Part shown: positions 55,680 to 64,000 of the stretch, one piece after another
How the letters are laid out: each line of letters starts with the position of its first letter
Position numbering within the stretch: position 1 is the first letter of the stretch
The notes under the pieces: generated by a model
The model's input: only the letters and a program-made list of their open reading frames with translations
Databases searched by the model: none
Told to the model about the DNA's origin: nothing
Assembly (NCBI GenBank): GCA_020831845.1
Contig: JAFIFV010000130.1
Coordinates: 1 to 64,000 of the forward strand
DNA: 64,000 nucleotides
Direction: 5' to 3'
From: Ectothiorhodospiraceae bacterium
GTDB taxonomy: Bacteria; Pseudomonadota; Gammaproteobacteria; Nitrococcales; Aquisalimonadaceae
Made by a program: the position numbers and the translations under genes

Positions 55680-55934
55680 ATGCAGTCCATCATTCAAACC
55701 GGCCCTGTCCATGCCACGCCCCACGTCCCGGAACGCATGCTGGTTCGCGACGCGATCACGCGCATGAACCAGATCTTCGCCACCAGCGCGCTGGTCGTCT
55801 CCATCGGCGGCCGGATCGTGGGGTATCTTGACGGGAAACATCTCGCATTTCTCATGTTGCAGGATTCCGACCGGCTGCTGAAGACACCATGCGGTGAACT
55901 GGCCACCGAGCTGGACGGAGCGCTCGCCGCCTGA
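55680..55934 (+). CDS. Single-CBS-domain mini-protein
   Basis: 84 residues from the ATG at 55,680, with SD CAGGAGG. Residues about 20-65 (ERMLVRDAITRMNQIFATSA, LVVSIGGRIVGYLDGKHLAF) look like one CBS half-module, a unit that normally occurs in pairs. It therefore probably dimerises. No other domain is visible. It lies head-to-head with the cNMP/HDOD regulator gene, which hints at a shared nucleotide-sensing role. That is inference. Confidence 0.6.
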   Translation: MQSIIQTGPVHATPHVPERMLVRDAITRMNQIFATSALVVSIGGRIVGYLDGKHLAFLMLQDSDRLLKTPCGELATELDGALAA

Positions 55935-55995
55935 CAGGCGATCACCTACCGCTGCGTGCTAGACTTGCGCCCTCCTGAACAGTCGGCGCCGCTGA

Positions 55996-57351
55996 ATGAC
56001 CACAGACGACCTCACGCGCGAAAGCATGGGCCGAACGCTGTTCCGCATGACCTGGCCCATGCTGTTCGGCGTTACGTCACTATTGGGTTTCCAGCTCGTT
56101 GACAGCGCCTTCATCGGACAGCTTGGCCTCGATCCACTGGCGGCACTGGGCTTCACCATCCCCGTCGCGCAGTTGATGATCGGCATGCAGGTGGGACTGG
56201 GCGTAGCCACCACCGCCATCATCGCCAGGGCGCTTGGCGCCGGTGAGGCAGAGCGGGCCCGGCGGCTGGCGACACTTGTGTTCGTCACCGGCGCCGTCGG
56301 CATGCTGCTGCTCGCCCTGCTGCTGTGGCTGGGCCGGGGTTTGATAACGCAGATGCTGGGTGCGCAGTCCTCGCTGATGCCACTGATTTCCGCCTACTGG
56401 GCACCCTGGCTACTGAGCGCCTGGATCGGAGCCCTGCTCTATTTCTGCTACAGCATTGCCCGCGCCAACGGCGACACCCGCCTTCCAGGTCTGCTGATGG
56501 TGGTGACCAGCCTGATCAATCTCGCGCTGGACCCGCTGTTCATCTTCACCTTCGGCTGGGGCATGGCCGGTGCCGCCTGGGCGACGGTAGTGGCGTTCGG
56601 CACCGGGCTGGTCATCATCCTGCCGCGGCTGTTGCGGCGCCACTGGATCGCGGTCGACCTTGCCGGGCTCGATCCCCGCCCCGCTCTCCGGCAACTGGGG
56701 GCTATCGCCGGCCCGGCCACCCTGAGCCAGTTGCTCCCGCCCGTGTCCGCCATGTTGGCCACCTACCTGGTCGCCGGCTTCGGCTCTGCCGCCGTTGCGG
56801 CCTGGGGGCTGGGCACAAGGCTGGAGTTCTTCTCCATCGTGGTGGTACTCGCATTGACCATGTCGGTACCGCCGATGGCCAGCCGCCTGCTGGGCGCCGG
56901 CGATCTGGAGCGGATCCGCCAGTTGGTGGGGCTGTCCATCCGCTTCATCCTGCTCTGGCATCTGGCCATCGCAGCGCTCTGGCTGCTGCTGTCCGCCCCG
57001 CTCTCCCAACTGCTGAGCGAGGATGTCGGGGTGGCGGCACTGCTACGCGAGTATCTGCTGCGCGTGCCGCTTAGCTACGGCGCGCTGGGCGTGTGCATGC
57101 TGATGGTTTCCGTGTGCAACGCGCTGGGCCTGCCACTGAAAGCGCTGCTGGCCGCCGGCGCACGGTTGTTCCTGTGCTATTTGCCCGCACTCTGGCTTGG
57201 AGCAGAACTCGCGGGCATGACCGGGCTCTACACCGGCGCCCTGCTCGGCAACATGGCCGCCGGCTTGCTGGCCTGGACCATCTATCGCCGCGGCATGGCA
57301 TTGCTGGAGCAGGAGTCGGGAGCCACGGCAACGAGTACCGCCAAGGGCTGA
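55996..57351 (+). CDS. MATE family efflux transporter
   Basis: 451 residues with about 12 hydrophobic helices in two six-helix halves. DsbA or other domains are absent. The N-terminal region FRMTWPMLFGVTSLLGFQLV with DSAFIGQLGLDPLAALGF is typical of MATE proteins. It belongs nearer the DinF-like branch than NorM, judged by eye. Substrate is not predictable; family members export cationic drugs or metabolites using H+ or Na+. It converges with dacB. Confidence 0.9.
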   Translation: MTTDDLTRESMGRTLFRMTWPMLFGVTSLLGFQLVDSAFIGQLGLDPLAALGFTIPVAQLMIGMQVGLGVATTAIIARALGAGEAERARRLATLVFVTGAVGMLLLALLLWLGRGLITQMLGAQSSLMPLISAYWAPWLLSAWIGALLYFCYSIARANGDTRLPGLLMVVTSLINLALDPLFIFTFGWGMAGAAWATVVAFGTGLVIILPRLLRRHWIAVDLAGLDPRPALRQLGAIAGPATLSQLLPPVSAMLATYLVAGFGSAAVAAWGLGTRLEFFSIVVVLALTMSVPPMASRLLGAGDLERIRQLVGLSIRFILLWHLAIAALWLLLSAPLSQLLSEDVGVAALLREYLLRVPLSYGALGVCMLMVSVCNALGLPLKALLAAGARLFLCYLPALWLGAELAGMTGLYTGALLGNMAAGLLAWTIYRRGMALLEQESGATATSTAKG

Positions 57352-57407
57352 CAGTTTCCATACCGCACCCGGGTGGTAACTTCCACGCCGCCGTACGTGG
57401 GAGGCCT

Positions 57408-58829
57408 CTACTGCTGGAAAGCCCAGCGCAACACCGCATCCTGGATGGCATTGCCCGGCCCCAGATGGGCTTCCGGAGCATTGACCATCACCACCACCAG
57501 CAACTCCCGATCACTGGCGGTGCGAACATACCCGGCCACCGACGAGACATCGTTGAGCCTGCCGGTCTTGAGACGCATGCGCCCGGCTTCCGGTTGGTCC
57601 ACGAAACGGCTGCGCATGGTGCCATCCAGACCGGACAGCGGCAACGACGCCAGGAATTCCGGCGCGTAGACGCTCCGATGCGCAGCCTCCAGCAACTGGG
57701 CCACCTGGACGGCAGTCGTACGATTGCTCCGCGAGAGGCCGGCCGCGTTGTCGATCAGCAGCCCCTCGGTATCGACACCGGCCCTCGCCAGGGCATCCAT
57801 CAGCGCACGATGCCCCTTGCCCTCGGTGGCAGGCTCGCCATAGGCCGCATAGCCGAGCGCCAGCTTGAAGTGCCGGGTCATGACATTGTTGCTATGCTTG
57901 TTGGCGACGCCGATCAACTCCGCCAGTGGCCGCGAACGGTGCACCAGCAACGGTTCCGCATCCTCATGGCGCCAGAAATCCTCACGCCATCCGCCATCGA
58001 AACTGCCGCCCCACTGTCTCCAGTAGAGCTTGAACAGGCCATGTGCGTATACCTCCGGCGGTACCGCTACCCGAGTCAGTGTGAACTGATCACAGCTACG
58101 GGGGTACGAGCCCTCCAGCACCACATGCGGCTGCTCGGCCAGGTGATAGCTCACCCCGCGCTGGAACCCGCCGCAACGGCCTGAGCCCGGGCGCAGGCGG
58201 TTGTCCACCTCCACCACCGGCAGTGGCGGATCCACCTGGGCGCGCACGGCATCCCGTTCCGGGTCGACATCAATATGGAACTGCAGGGCATTGAAATTGA
58301 CCAGCAAGGGATGCGGGGGCTGGTTGTATGCGCGATCCGGCCGGTTGTCGAACGCACCGGGGTCTTCCGGTTCGAGTGCATAGTGGCTGTTGTCGAACAC
58401 CAGATCCCCGCTGATGGTCTCGATGCCCGTGCGGCGCAATGCGGAAACCAGGCGCCAGAAGTCCTCGTTCACCAGATAGGGGTCGCCGTATCCGCGAAGC
58501 CAGAGATCGCCGTCCAGCCGTCCCCCACGGGGCGCCTGCCGGGCATAGATCTCGGTTCTCCAGCGGTACGCGGGCCCCAGCGTTTCCAGCGCCGCGAAGC
58601 TTGTGTAGAGCTTGGTAACCGACGCCGGATTGCGCAGTGTGTTCGCGTTCACATCCAGCAGGGTTTCGCCACTGTGAATATCGCGGACCAGCAGGCTGAC
58701 GTCGCTTGCGGGCACCCGCTGCCACGACAGCACCTGGGCAATGGGCTGCGGCAGGTTCGCTGCGGCAGGCGCGGCGTAGCTCCAGACCAGGACGATGATC
58801 AGGGCGAACAGTGACAAGGTGCGGCGCAT
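57408..58829 (-). CDS. dacB: D-alanyl-D-alanine carboxypeptidase/endopeptidase (PBP4)
   Basis: 473 residues, the usual PBP4 length. A signal peptide spans about 1-24. A penicillin-binding S13-family enzyme of the periplasm that trims and cleaves peptidoglycan crosslinks. The three catalytic motifs are present: S70-V-T-K73 (SxxK) in NPASVTKLYT, SNN in KHSNNVMTRHF, and KTG in RLKTGRLNDVSSVAGY. The large insertion between the first two motifs, with RDIHSGETLLDVN upstream, matches class C PBPs. Confidence 0.95.
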   Translation of the reverse strand: MRRTLSLFALIIVLVWSYAAPAAANLPQPIAQVLSWQRVPASDVSLLVRDIHSGETLLDVNANTLRNPASVTKLYTSFAALETLGPAYRWRTEIYARQAPRGGRLDGDLWLRGYGDPYLVNEDFWRLVSALRRTGIETISGDLVFDNSHYALEPEDPGAFDNRPDRAYNQPPHPLLVNFNALQFHIDVDPERDAVRAQVDPPLPVVEVDNRLRPGSGRCGGFQRGVSYHLAEQPHVVLEGSYPRSCDQFTLTRVAVPPEVYAHGLFKLYWRQWGGSFDGGWREDFWRHEDAEPLLVHRSRPLAELIGVANKHSNNVMTRHFKLALGYAAYGEPATEGKGHRALMDALARAGVDTEGLLIDNAAGLSRSNRTTAVQVAQLLEAAHRSVYAPEFLASLPLSGLDGTMRSRFVDQPEAGRMRLKTGRLNDVSSVAGYVRTASDRELLVVVMVNAPEAHLGPGNAIQDAVLRWAFQQ

Positions 58830-58936
58830 CGATCTCTCGGGAAACAGGGGGCAGGCGGATTGTTTGTCTACGGAATTGATAGCAGGTCCGCACCCATGCC
58901 TGCAAGGCTCTGATGACTGCCATTCGGTGAAATGGT

Positions 58937-61417
58937 TCAGCGCTCTCGCCGCCGGGCGGTGTGGCGACCGGGTTCCGCCGAGGCGGGATCTTCCGGCCAG
59001 CGGTGTTTCGGGTAGCGCCCGCGCATGTCCTTTCGCACCTCGGCGTAACTGCCGGCCCAGAAACCGGCCAGATCCCGCGTCACCTGCACCGGCCGGTCGG
59101 CCGGCGACAACAGGTGCAGAACCAGCGGCACGCGTCCATCCGCAATAGTCGGGGTTTCGCGGCAGCCGAACATGTCCTGCATGCGCACCGCCAGCACCGG
59201 AGCATCCCCGCTGCAGTAGTCGATGACGCCGCGACGCCCCGCTGGCAACGGCCAGTCCTCAGGCGCCAGGCGCCTGAGCTGATCCGATAGCGGATAACCC
59301 AGCATGGCCTGCAGCGCCTGACGTAACGGCATTCTTTTCAGGTCGTTCAGGCCCTCACATCCGGCAAGATACGGTGCCAGCCAGGTCTCCAGTGTTGCCA
59401 GCAGCGTATCGTCGCTGACATCCGGCCATCCCTGCTCCGGCACCATCCGCCCCAGCAGCAGCACGCGGGCCTGCCATTGCCGCAGCGCCGGGGTCCAGGG
59501 CAGGAGCCCCATGCCCCGCCGCCGAATCTCGTCCAGAAGCACTGCTGCGATTGCCTCCGGAGCGGGTCGGGGCAACACCGCCTCTTCCAGCACCAGAGCT
59601 CCGAAACAGTGTTGCCGCCGCCCGGTCACGCGGCCGGTGGCATCATCCAGCTCGATCTGGTCCCGCACCGCGATACGATCACGGAACTCCCGCGCGAAGG
59701 CGGCGGAGTCCAGTACGGCGGCAAGAAAAATGCGGGACTCCCTGGCCTCGCCATCCACGGCAGCGACCGCCAGCATCGGAGTCTGCGCCAGACCGTCTTC
59801 CCGGTCCATGCGGGCACCGCGACCGCCAGCCAGAAGATAGCGCGGCTCCTGCCCCGCACGCCGCAATGCAATACGATCAGGATAGGCCAGGGCGACCAGG
59901 AGCCCCGGATCGCCATGCACCTCCCCGCCCGGCGAGACGCCGAGTCGTGTCGCCAGACGTTCGGCCTGCATCCACACGCGCTGCAGGCGACCCTGCCTGG
60001 GCCGGCTACGGAACAGGGACAACCGCACACCGATGTCGGACTGGCGGTCCTGCGCGCCCGACAACGGATCGCGGTCGCTCAGCACAGCGGCCAACAGACA
60101 GGCCATCCAGCCCCAGCCGCGCTGTTGCGCGTCCAGCAGCATGTGGGCCAGCCGCGGATGCACCCCAAGCCCCGCCATGCCGCGGCCCCGCGCCGTGGCC
60201 GTCCCCTCGGCGTCCACCGCACCCAGCATCCCGAGCAGATCCCGTGCCTGTTCCCATGCAGCCTCCGGAGGCATGTCCAGCCAGCGCAGCTGCGCCGGGT
60301 CTGACACGCCCCAGATGGCCAGCTCGAGCACCAGCGGCGCCAGATCGGCCTCGAGCATTTCGGGCAGGGAGAATGGCCGCAGGCGCAGGTGCTGATCCCG
60401 GGACCACAGCCGATAGCACACACCGGCACTCAGCCTACCCGCCCTGCCGCTGCGCTGCTCCGCCGAGGCCCGCGAGATACGCCCGGTGACAAGCCGGCTC
60501 ATGCCACTGACCGGATCCAGCCGCAACCGACGTTCCAGCCCGCTGTCCACAACGATGCGGATACCGTCGATGGTCAGGCTGCTTTCAGCAATATTGGTCG
60601 CCAGCACCACTTTCCTGGTTCCCGGGTCGGCCGGGGCGATCGCCGCATCCTGCGCCTCGGCGTGCATTTCACCGTAAAGGGGCAGCACCCGGACATCGGC
60701 GGGCACCTGGGCCTGCAGCCTATCCATGGTCAACCGGATATCCCGCTGACCAGGCAGGAAGGCAAGCAGGGATCCGCCCTGCTCTGCCAGGGCTCGGCGA
60801 ATTGCCTCGGCCATGCGAGCGGACAACGGCGCCTCGTTCGGTGGCGACGCCACCTCGACGATTTCCACCGGATAGCTGCGGCCGCGGCTCTCGATCAGAG
60901 GCGCGCCGCCGAGCAGCGCCGACACCCGTTCCGCCTCCAGTGTCGCGGACATGACCAGCAACCGCAGATCTGGCCGCAATGCCTGTTGAGCATCCAGCGC
61001 CAGAGCGAGCCCCAGGTCAGCCAGCAAGCTACGCTCGTGGTATTCATCGAAGATCACGGCAGCGTAGCCGGTGAGTTCCGGGTCCTCCTGCAGCATCCGC
61101 ACCAGCACACCGTCGGTCACCACCTCGATGCGGGTACACGGGCCCACGCGGGTATCCAGTTGCACTCGATACCCCACGGTGCTCCCCACTGACTCGCCGC
61201 GCTGTCGGCTCATGAATGCGGCTGCGGCGCGGGCGGCCAGCCTCCGTGGCTCCAGCAGCAGGATCTTCCCTCCCTCCGCCCAGGGCGCGTCCAGCAGAGC
61301 CGGCGGCACGGCCGTGGTCTTGCCGGCACCGGGTGGCGCCACCAGTACGGCGGCATTGCCGTCTGCCAGAGCCCGCAGCAGTTGCGGCACAACCCCTGCC
61401 ACCGGCACGCTGCTCAT
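58937..61417 (-). CDS. hrpB: ATP-dependent helicase HrpB
   Basis: 826 residues from the ATG at 61,417, which overlaps the MATE stop (ATGA); an in-frame extension through the MATE gene was rejected. A DEAH-type superfamily 2 helicase. Walker A is GAGKTT at residues 30-35, the Walker B box is DEYH in VIFDEYHERS, and SAT is LLVMSATLEA. The motif VI region is SRASAEQRSGRAGR. The HrpB C-terminal domain follows (LTGRRQHC..., then GYPLSDQLRRLAPEDWPLPA). Its physiological role is poorly known. Confidence 0.94.
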   Translation of the reverse strand: MSSVPVAGVVPQLLRALADGNAAVLVAPPGAGKTTAVPPALLDAPWAEGGKILLLEPRRLAARAAAAFMSRQRGESVGSTVGYRVQLDTRVGPCTRIEVVTDGVLVRMLQEDPELTGYAAVIFDEYHERSLLADLGLALALDAQQALRPDLRLLVMSATLEAERVSALLGGAPLIESRGRSYPVEIVEVASPPNEAPLSARMAEAIRRALAEQGGSLLAFLPGQRDIRLTMDRLQAQVPADVRVLPLYGEMHAEAQDAAIAPADPGTRKVVLATNIAESSLTIDGIRIVVDSGLERRLRLDPVSGMSRLVTGRISRASAEQRSGRAGRLSAGVCYRLWSRDQHLRLRPFSLPEMLEADLAPLVLELAIWGVSDPAQLRWLDMPPEAAWEQARDLLGMLGAVDAEGTATARGRGMAGLGVHPRLAHMLLDAQQRGWGWMACLLAAVLSDRDPLSGAQDRQSDIGVRLSLFRSRPRQGRLQRVWMQAERLATRLGVSPGGEVHGDPGLLVALAYPDRIALRRAGQEPRYLLAGGRGARMDREDGLAQTPMLAVAAVDGEARESRIFLAAVLDSAAFAREFRDRIAVRDQIELDDATGRVTGRRQHCFGALVLEEAVLPRPAPEAIAAVLLDEIRRRGMGLLPWTPALRQWQARVLLLGRMVPEQGWPDVSDDTLLATLETWLAPYLAGCEGLNDLKRMPLRQALQAMLGYPLSDQLRRLAPEDWPLPAGRRGVIDYCSGDAPVLAVRMQDMFGCRETPTIADGRVPLVLHLLSPADRPVQVTRDLAGFWAGSYAEVRKDMRGRYPKHRWPEDPASAEPGRHTARRRER

Positions 61418-62802
61418 CGCCCCTCCGGAGCAACCCGGGGCACCAGCCCGGGGTCGAGGCTCACCCGATGCAGCCGCCAGCTCAGCAGCACGGCGGCCCC
61501 CGTCAGCCCGGCCAGCAGCCCCAGCCAGAAACCGGTCACACCGATCGGCCCCGGAGGAACGGGTGAGCGTCCCAGCCAGACACCCACACCCAGCCCCACG
61601 CCCCAGTAGGCGGGCAAGGTGATCAACATCACGATCCGGGTATCCTTGTAGCCGCGCAGCGCTCCGGCAGCGTTCACCTGCACGGTGTCGGACACCTGGT
61701 ACAGGGCGGCCAACAGCAGCAAGGTCGCGGCCAGCGCCTGGATCTCGGGCTCCGGGGTGTACAGGCGCACCACCTGGCCCGCCGCCAGCACCATCAGCAG
61801 GGCGAGCAGCAATCCCGTCAGTACACACAGCATCATCCCATCCAGGGATCGCTGCCTGGCCAGTTGCGGCTGATCCCGCCCCAGCGCGTCCCCGACCCGC
61901 ACAGTGAGGGCTATCCCCATGCTCAGCGGCACCATGAACAGAAGCGCGGTGAAGTTGAGCGCGATCTGGTGCGCCGCCACCACCGTGGTTCCGAGACCCG
62001 CCACCAGCAGTGCGATGGCGGCGAACAGCGACACCTCGAAAAAGATGGCAAGACCGATAGGCACGCCGACGAACAACGTTTCCCGAACCGGGAACCAGTG
62101 CAGGGGGTAACGGCGGGCAAGGGGCGAGAGCCCCCGGAACCGCGGGTGGCGGGAGATGTACCACGCCATGCCCCCCGCCATCACCCACATGGACAGAGCC
62201 GTGGCGATGCCGCACCCCAGCGCCCCCATGGCCGGAAGACCGAAACCGCCGTAGATCAGCAGATAATTGGCCGGCACGTTGATCGCCAGACCCAGCAGAC
62301 CGATCAGCAGCACCGGACGGACATGGTGCATCCCCTCGCTGAGACCACGCAGCACGTGATAGAGCGCAAGGGCGGGAAACCCCGCGGCAACGCCAAACAG
62401 GTATGCCTGCCCCCGGTCGGCCACGGCCTCCTCCACGCCCATGACCCGGAACAGAGGCGTGGCGAGCATCAGCAGCAGGCCTCCCACCACGCCCAGCGCC
62501 ACGGCGAGCCAGAGCGTGTTCTGCAGATAAGCCGCCAGGCCCGCATAGCGACCGCTGCCGTGGATCCTGGCCACATGGGGCGTCACGGCCATCAGCACGC
62601 CGGCTATCAGCAGGTAAAGCGGTAGCCAGAGGCTGCTGCCGACGGAGACCGCCGCCAGGTCCACAGCCGCATAGTGTCCCGTCATCAGTGTATCCACCAG
62701 CGCCATGCCGGTCTGGGCGAGTTGCGCACCCATGATCGGCAAGGCGAGCCGGAACTGGGCCTGGCCATTCCAGACGAACGTACGCCAGCGCGATACCGCC
62801 AT
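61414..62802 (-). CDS. MATE family efflux transporter (NorM-like)
   Basis: 462 residues from the ATG at 62,802 (MAVSRWRTFVWNGQAQF). A further in-frame ATG to 62,868 would run into the hemolysin III gene. About 12 membrane segments are visible. LALPIMGAQLAQTGMALVDT with LMTGHY is the NorM-type N-terminus, and VSDTVQVNAAGALRGYKDTR is the typical C-terminal half motif. Such pumps use Na+ or H+ to export cationic toxins. It overlaps hrpB by four bases. Confidence 0.92.
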   Translation of the reverse strand: MAVSRWRTFVWNGQAQFRLALPIMGAQLAQTGMALVDTLMTGHYAAVDLAAVSVGSSLWLPLYLLIAGVLMAVTPHVARIHGSGRYAGLAAYLQNTLWLAVALGVVGGLLLMLATPLFRVMGVEEAVADRGQAYLFGVAAGFPALALYHVLRGLSEGMHHVRPVLLIGLLGLAINVPANYLLIYGGFGLPAMGALGCGIATALSMWVMAGGMAWYISRHPRFRGLSPLARRYPLHWFPVRETLFVGVPIGLAIFFEVSLFAAIALLVAGLGTTVVAAHQIALNFTALLFMVPLSMGIALTVRVGDALGRDQPQLARQRSLDGMMLCVLTGLLLALLMVLAAGQVVRLYTPEPEIQALAATLLLLAALYQVSDTVQVNAAGALRGYKDTRIVMLITLPAYWGVGLGVGVWLGRSPVPPGPIGVTGFWLGLLAGLTGAAVLLSWRLHRVSLDPGLVPRVAPEGR

Positions 62803-62812
62803 CCGGCAAGCC

Positions 62813-63520
62813 CTAGCGGGACACCACGCCGAGCAGTACGGCGGTATAATGGCAGCCGGCTGCGGCAATCACGAAGCTGTGCCAGACAGGCACGTGGAAT
62901 GGGAGGCGCTTCCACAGGTAGAAAACCACCCCGGAGCTGTACAGGACACCGCCCGCGAGCAGCAGCAGAAGCACACCGAGGGAGACAGCGGAAATCAGGG
63001 GTTGCAGCGCGGCGAGCACACTCCAGCCCAGCACCAGATAGATGCCAATGGAAATGCCATGCCGCAGCGGCCCACGGGTGGCCAGCTTCAGCACGATGCC
63101 ACCGAGCGCCAGGGTCCAGACAAAGGCAAACAGCCCCCAGCCCCAGGGCCCACCCATGGCAATCAATGTGAACGGGGTGTAGGTAGCCGCAATCATGAAC
63201 AGGATGCCGGAATGGTCCAGCCGCTTGAACAATTCCGCATAACGCGATTGCTCGGAGAGGTCGTAGTTGCAGATGGCCGAGCAGGCAAGCATCGCTATCA
63301 GCCCCAGTGCATAGACCATCACGCTGATGGACAGCGTGAGATCGGACTGCCGGAAAGCGAGCAGCAACAGGCCCACCGAGGCGGATACGGCCACTGCTAT
63401 TCCCAGCCAGTGAACGATGCGGTCCGCCCACTGTTCGGCCGCGCTGTAGACACGCGCCGGACCGGTGCGTCCCTGCTCCGCCGTGTCCGCGGCAGCGAAT
63501 TGCTCAGCTTCAGAACCCAC
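62813..63520 (-). CDS. trhA: Hemolysin III / TrhA family membrane protein
   Basis: 235 residues starting at a GTG. Seven hydrophobic segments are visible, as in the PAQR/hemolysin III family. The conserved region DHSGILFMIAATYTPFTLIA contains the Asp and His expected there, and YSSGVVFYLWKRLPFHVPVWHSFVIAAA contains two more of the His residues of the metal site. E. coli YqfA/TrhA is linked to membrane energetics. The hemolysin name is historical. It precedes the MATE gene by 10 bp. Confidence 0.9.
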   Translation of the reverse strand: MGSEAEQFAAADTAEQGRTGPARVYSAAEQWADRIVHWLGIAVAVSASVGLLLLAFRQSDLTLSISVMVYALGLIAMLACSAICNYDLSEQSRYAELFKRLDHSGILFMIAATYTPFTLIAMGGPWGWGLFAFVWTLALGGIVLKLATRGPLRHGISIGIYLVLGWSVLAALQPLISAVSLGVLLLLLAGGVLYSSGVVFYLWKRLPFHVPVWHSFVIAAAGCHYTAVLLGVVSR

Positions 63521-63571
63521 GTTGCGTTTTCCTGTCTATGCGAGTCCGCTCGAAGAGGATGATGTGCCGCC

Positions 63572-64000
63572 ATGCGACGACTTCTACTGTGGACAGGCCG
63601 ATCCGCCCTGCTGATGTTGCTGCTGTTGGCGCTGCTGCTGGCTGGGCCGGTCATCGTCGTCATGACCGGGGAAGCCCGCGTCGGCGACACCTGGTACGGC
63701 AGCGACCGGAGCAGCGCCGGCCTGGCGCCCGACGCGGAAACCCATCCCGAAGCAGTCGTCCAGATCTACTCGGCCCGGGCATTTGGCTGGCGCGGGGCAT
63801 TCGCGGTCCATACCTGGGTTGCCACCAAGGATGCCGGCGCACACAGCTATCGTATACATGAAGTGACCCGCTGGCGAGGCCTGGCGTCCTATCACGCGTC
63901 GCCGGACCGGACCTGGTTCGGCAGCATGCCGACATTGCACGCCGACCTGCGCGGTGACGAGGCCGAGGCAGTCCTGCATCACCTGGAGCAGGCACTGGAG
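63572..64000 (+). CDS. DUF3750-like membrane-anchored protein (partial, runs off end)
   Basis: The first 143 residues are visible and the frame is open to the window edge. Residues about 8-32 are a hydrophobic anchor. AVVQIYSARAFGWRGAFAVHTWVATK and YRIHEVTRWRG match my recollection of DUF3750 proteins, which are uncharacterised. It is divergent from the hemolysin III gene, with AAGAGGATGATG upstream. The C-terminus is outside the window, so length and terminal motifs cannot be judged. Confidence 0.75.
   Translation, partial: MRRLLLWTGRSALLMLLLLALLLAGPVIVVMTGEARVGDTWYGSDRSSAGLAPDAETHPEAVVQIYSARAFGWRGAFAVHTWVATKDAGAHSYRIHEVTRWRGLASYHASPDRTWFGSMPTLHADLRGDEAEAVLHHLEQALE

Noticed and set aside
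58937-62809. Possible MATE-HrpB fusion from a continuous 1290-codon frame
   Set aside because: The part upstream of 61,417 is the wrong frame of the MATE gene. HrpB has a normal start overlapping the MATE stop by ATGA.
62813-63520. Virulence hemolysin
   Set aside because: The hemolysin III name is historical. The protein is a seven-helix PAQR-type membrane protein without evidence of toxin function.

Overview
The window reads as chromosome from a GC-rich, Gram-negative gammaproteobacterium. It carries the backbone ftsB-eno-kdsA-pyrG-tilS-accA-dnaE ... rnhB-lpxB-lpxA-fabZ-lpxD-skp-bamA-rseP-dxr-cdsA-uppS-frr-pyrH-tsf-rpsB, followed by divergent map-glnD-dapC-dapD-yffB-dapE. Gene content and order suggest a Chromatiales/Ectothiorhodospiraceae-type organism, but this is inferred from memory of such genomes and no 16S gene is present. 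No tRNA, rRNA, CRISPR array, phage or intact insertion sequence was seen.
1-28,066: one long minus-strand run for cell division (ftsB), central metabolism (eno, pyrG, accA), replication (dnaE), lipid A and Kdo (kdsA, lpx genes), outer-membrane assembly (skp, bamA), isoprenoid and phospholipid precursors (dxr, uppS, cdsA) and translation (frr, tsf, rpsB). It is broken between dnaE and rnhB by an oppositely oriented three-gene cassette at 10,630-13,499: a second lpxA, a Gfo/Idh/MocA dehydrogenase and a DegT/DnrJ aminotransferase. The last two match GnnA and GnnB, which make UDP-2,3-diamino-GlcNAc for amide-rich lipid A. The two LpxA copies differ at the acyl-length ruler residue (Met in the operon copy, Gly in the cassette copy). 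This is the most striking biology in the window.
28,067-35,634: divergent promoters, then methionine aminopeptidase, the PII uridylyltransferase GlnD and the succinylase branch of lysine/diaminopimelate synthesis.
35,635-37,580: an accessory island with two REP-like doublets on either side of a secreted repeat protein (YadA-head-like beta-roll repeats) and a 53-residue lipoprotein ending in a Trp/Asp-rich tail. Its function is unknown.
37,581-50,503: a minus-strand RNA-modification operon (penicillin-acylase-like enzyme, trmO, YkgJ-like protein, tmcA); malate synthase G with an IclR-like palindrome upstream; a cation diffusion facilitator; SseB-like, CAP-domain lipoprotein and uracil/xanthine permease genes; a cold-shock gene with its own terminator; and a small flavodoxin-like reductase.
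50,520-64,000: a TAXI-type TRAP transporter with a DUF1850 partner; a cNMP-like/HDOD regulator divergent from a single-CBS mini-protein; two MATE exporters; PBP4 (dacB); the helicase HrpB; a hemolysin III-like membrane protein; and a DUF3750-like gene that runs off the end.
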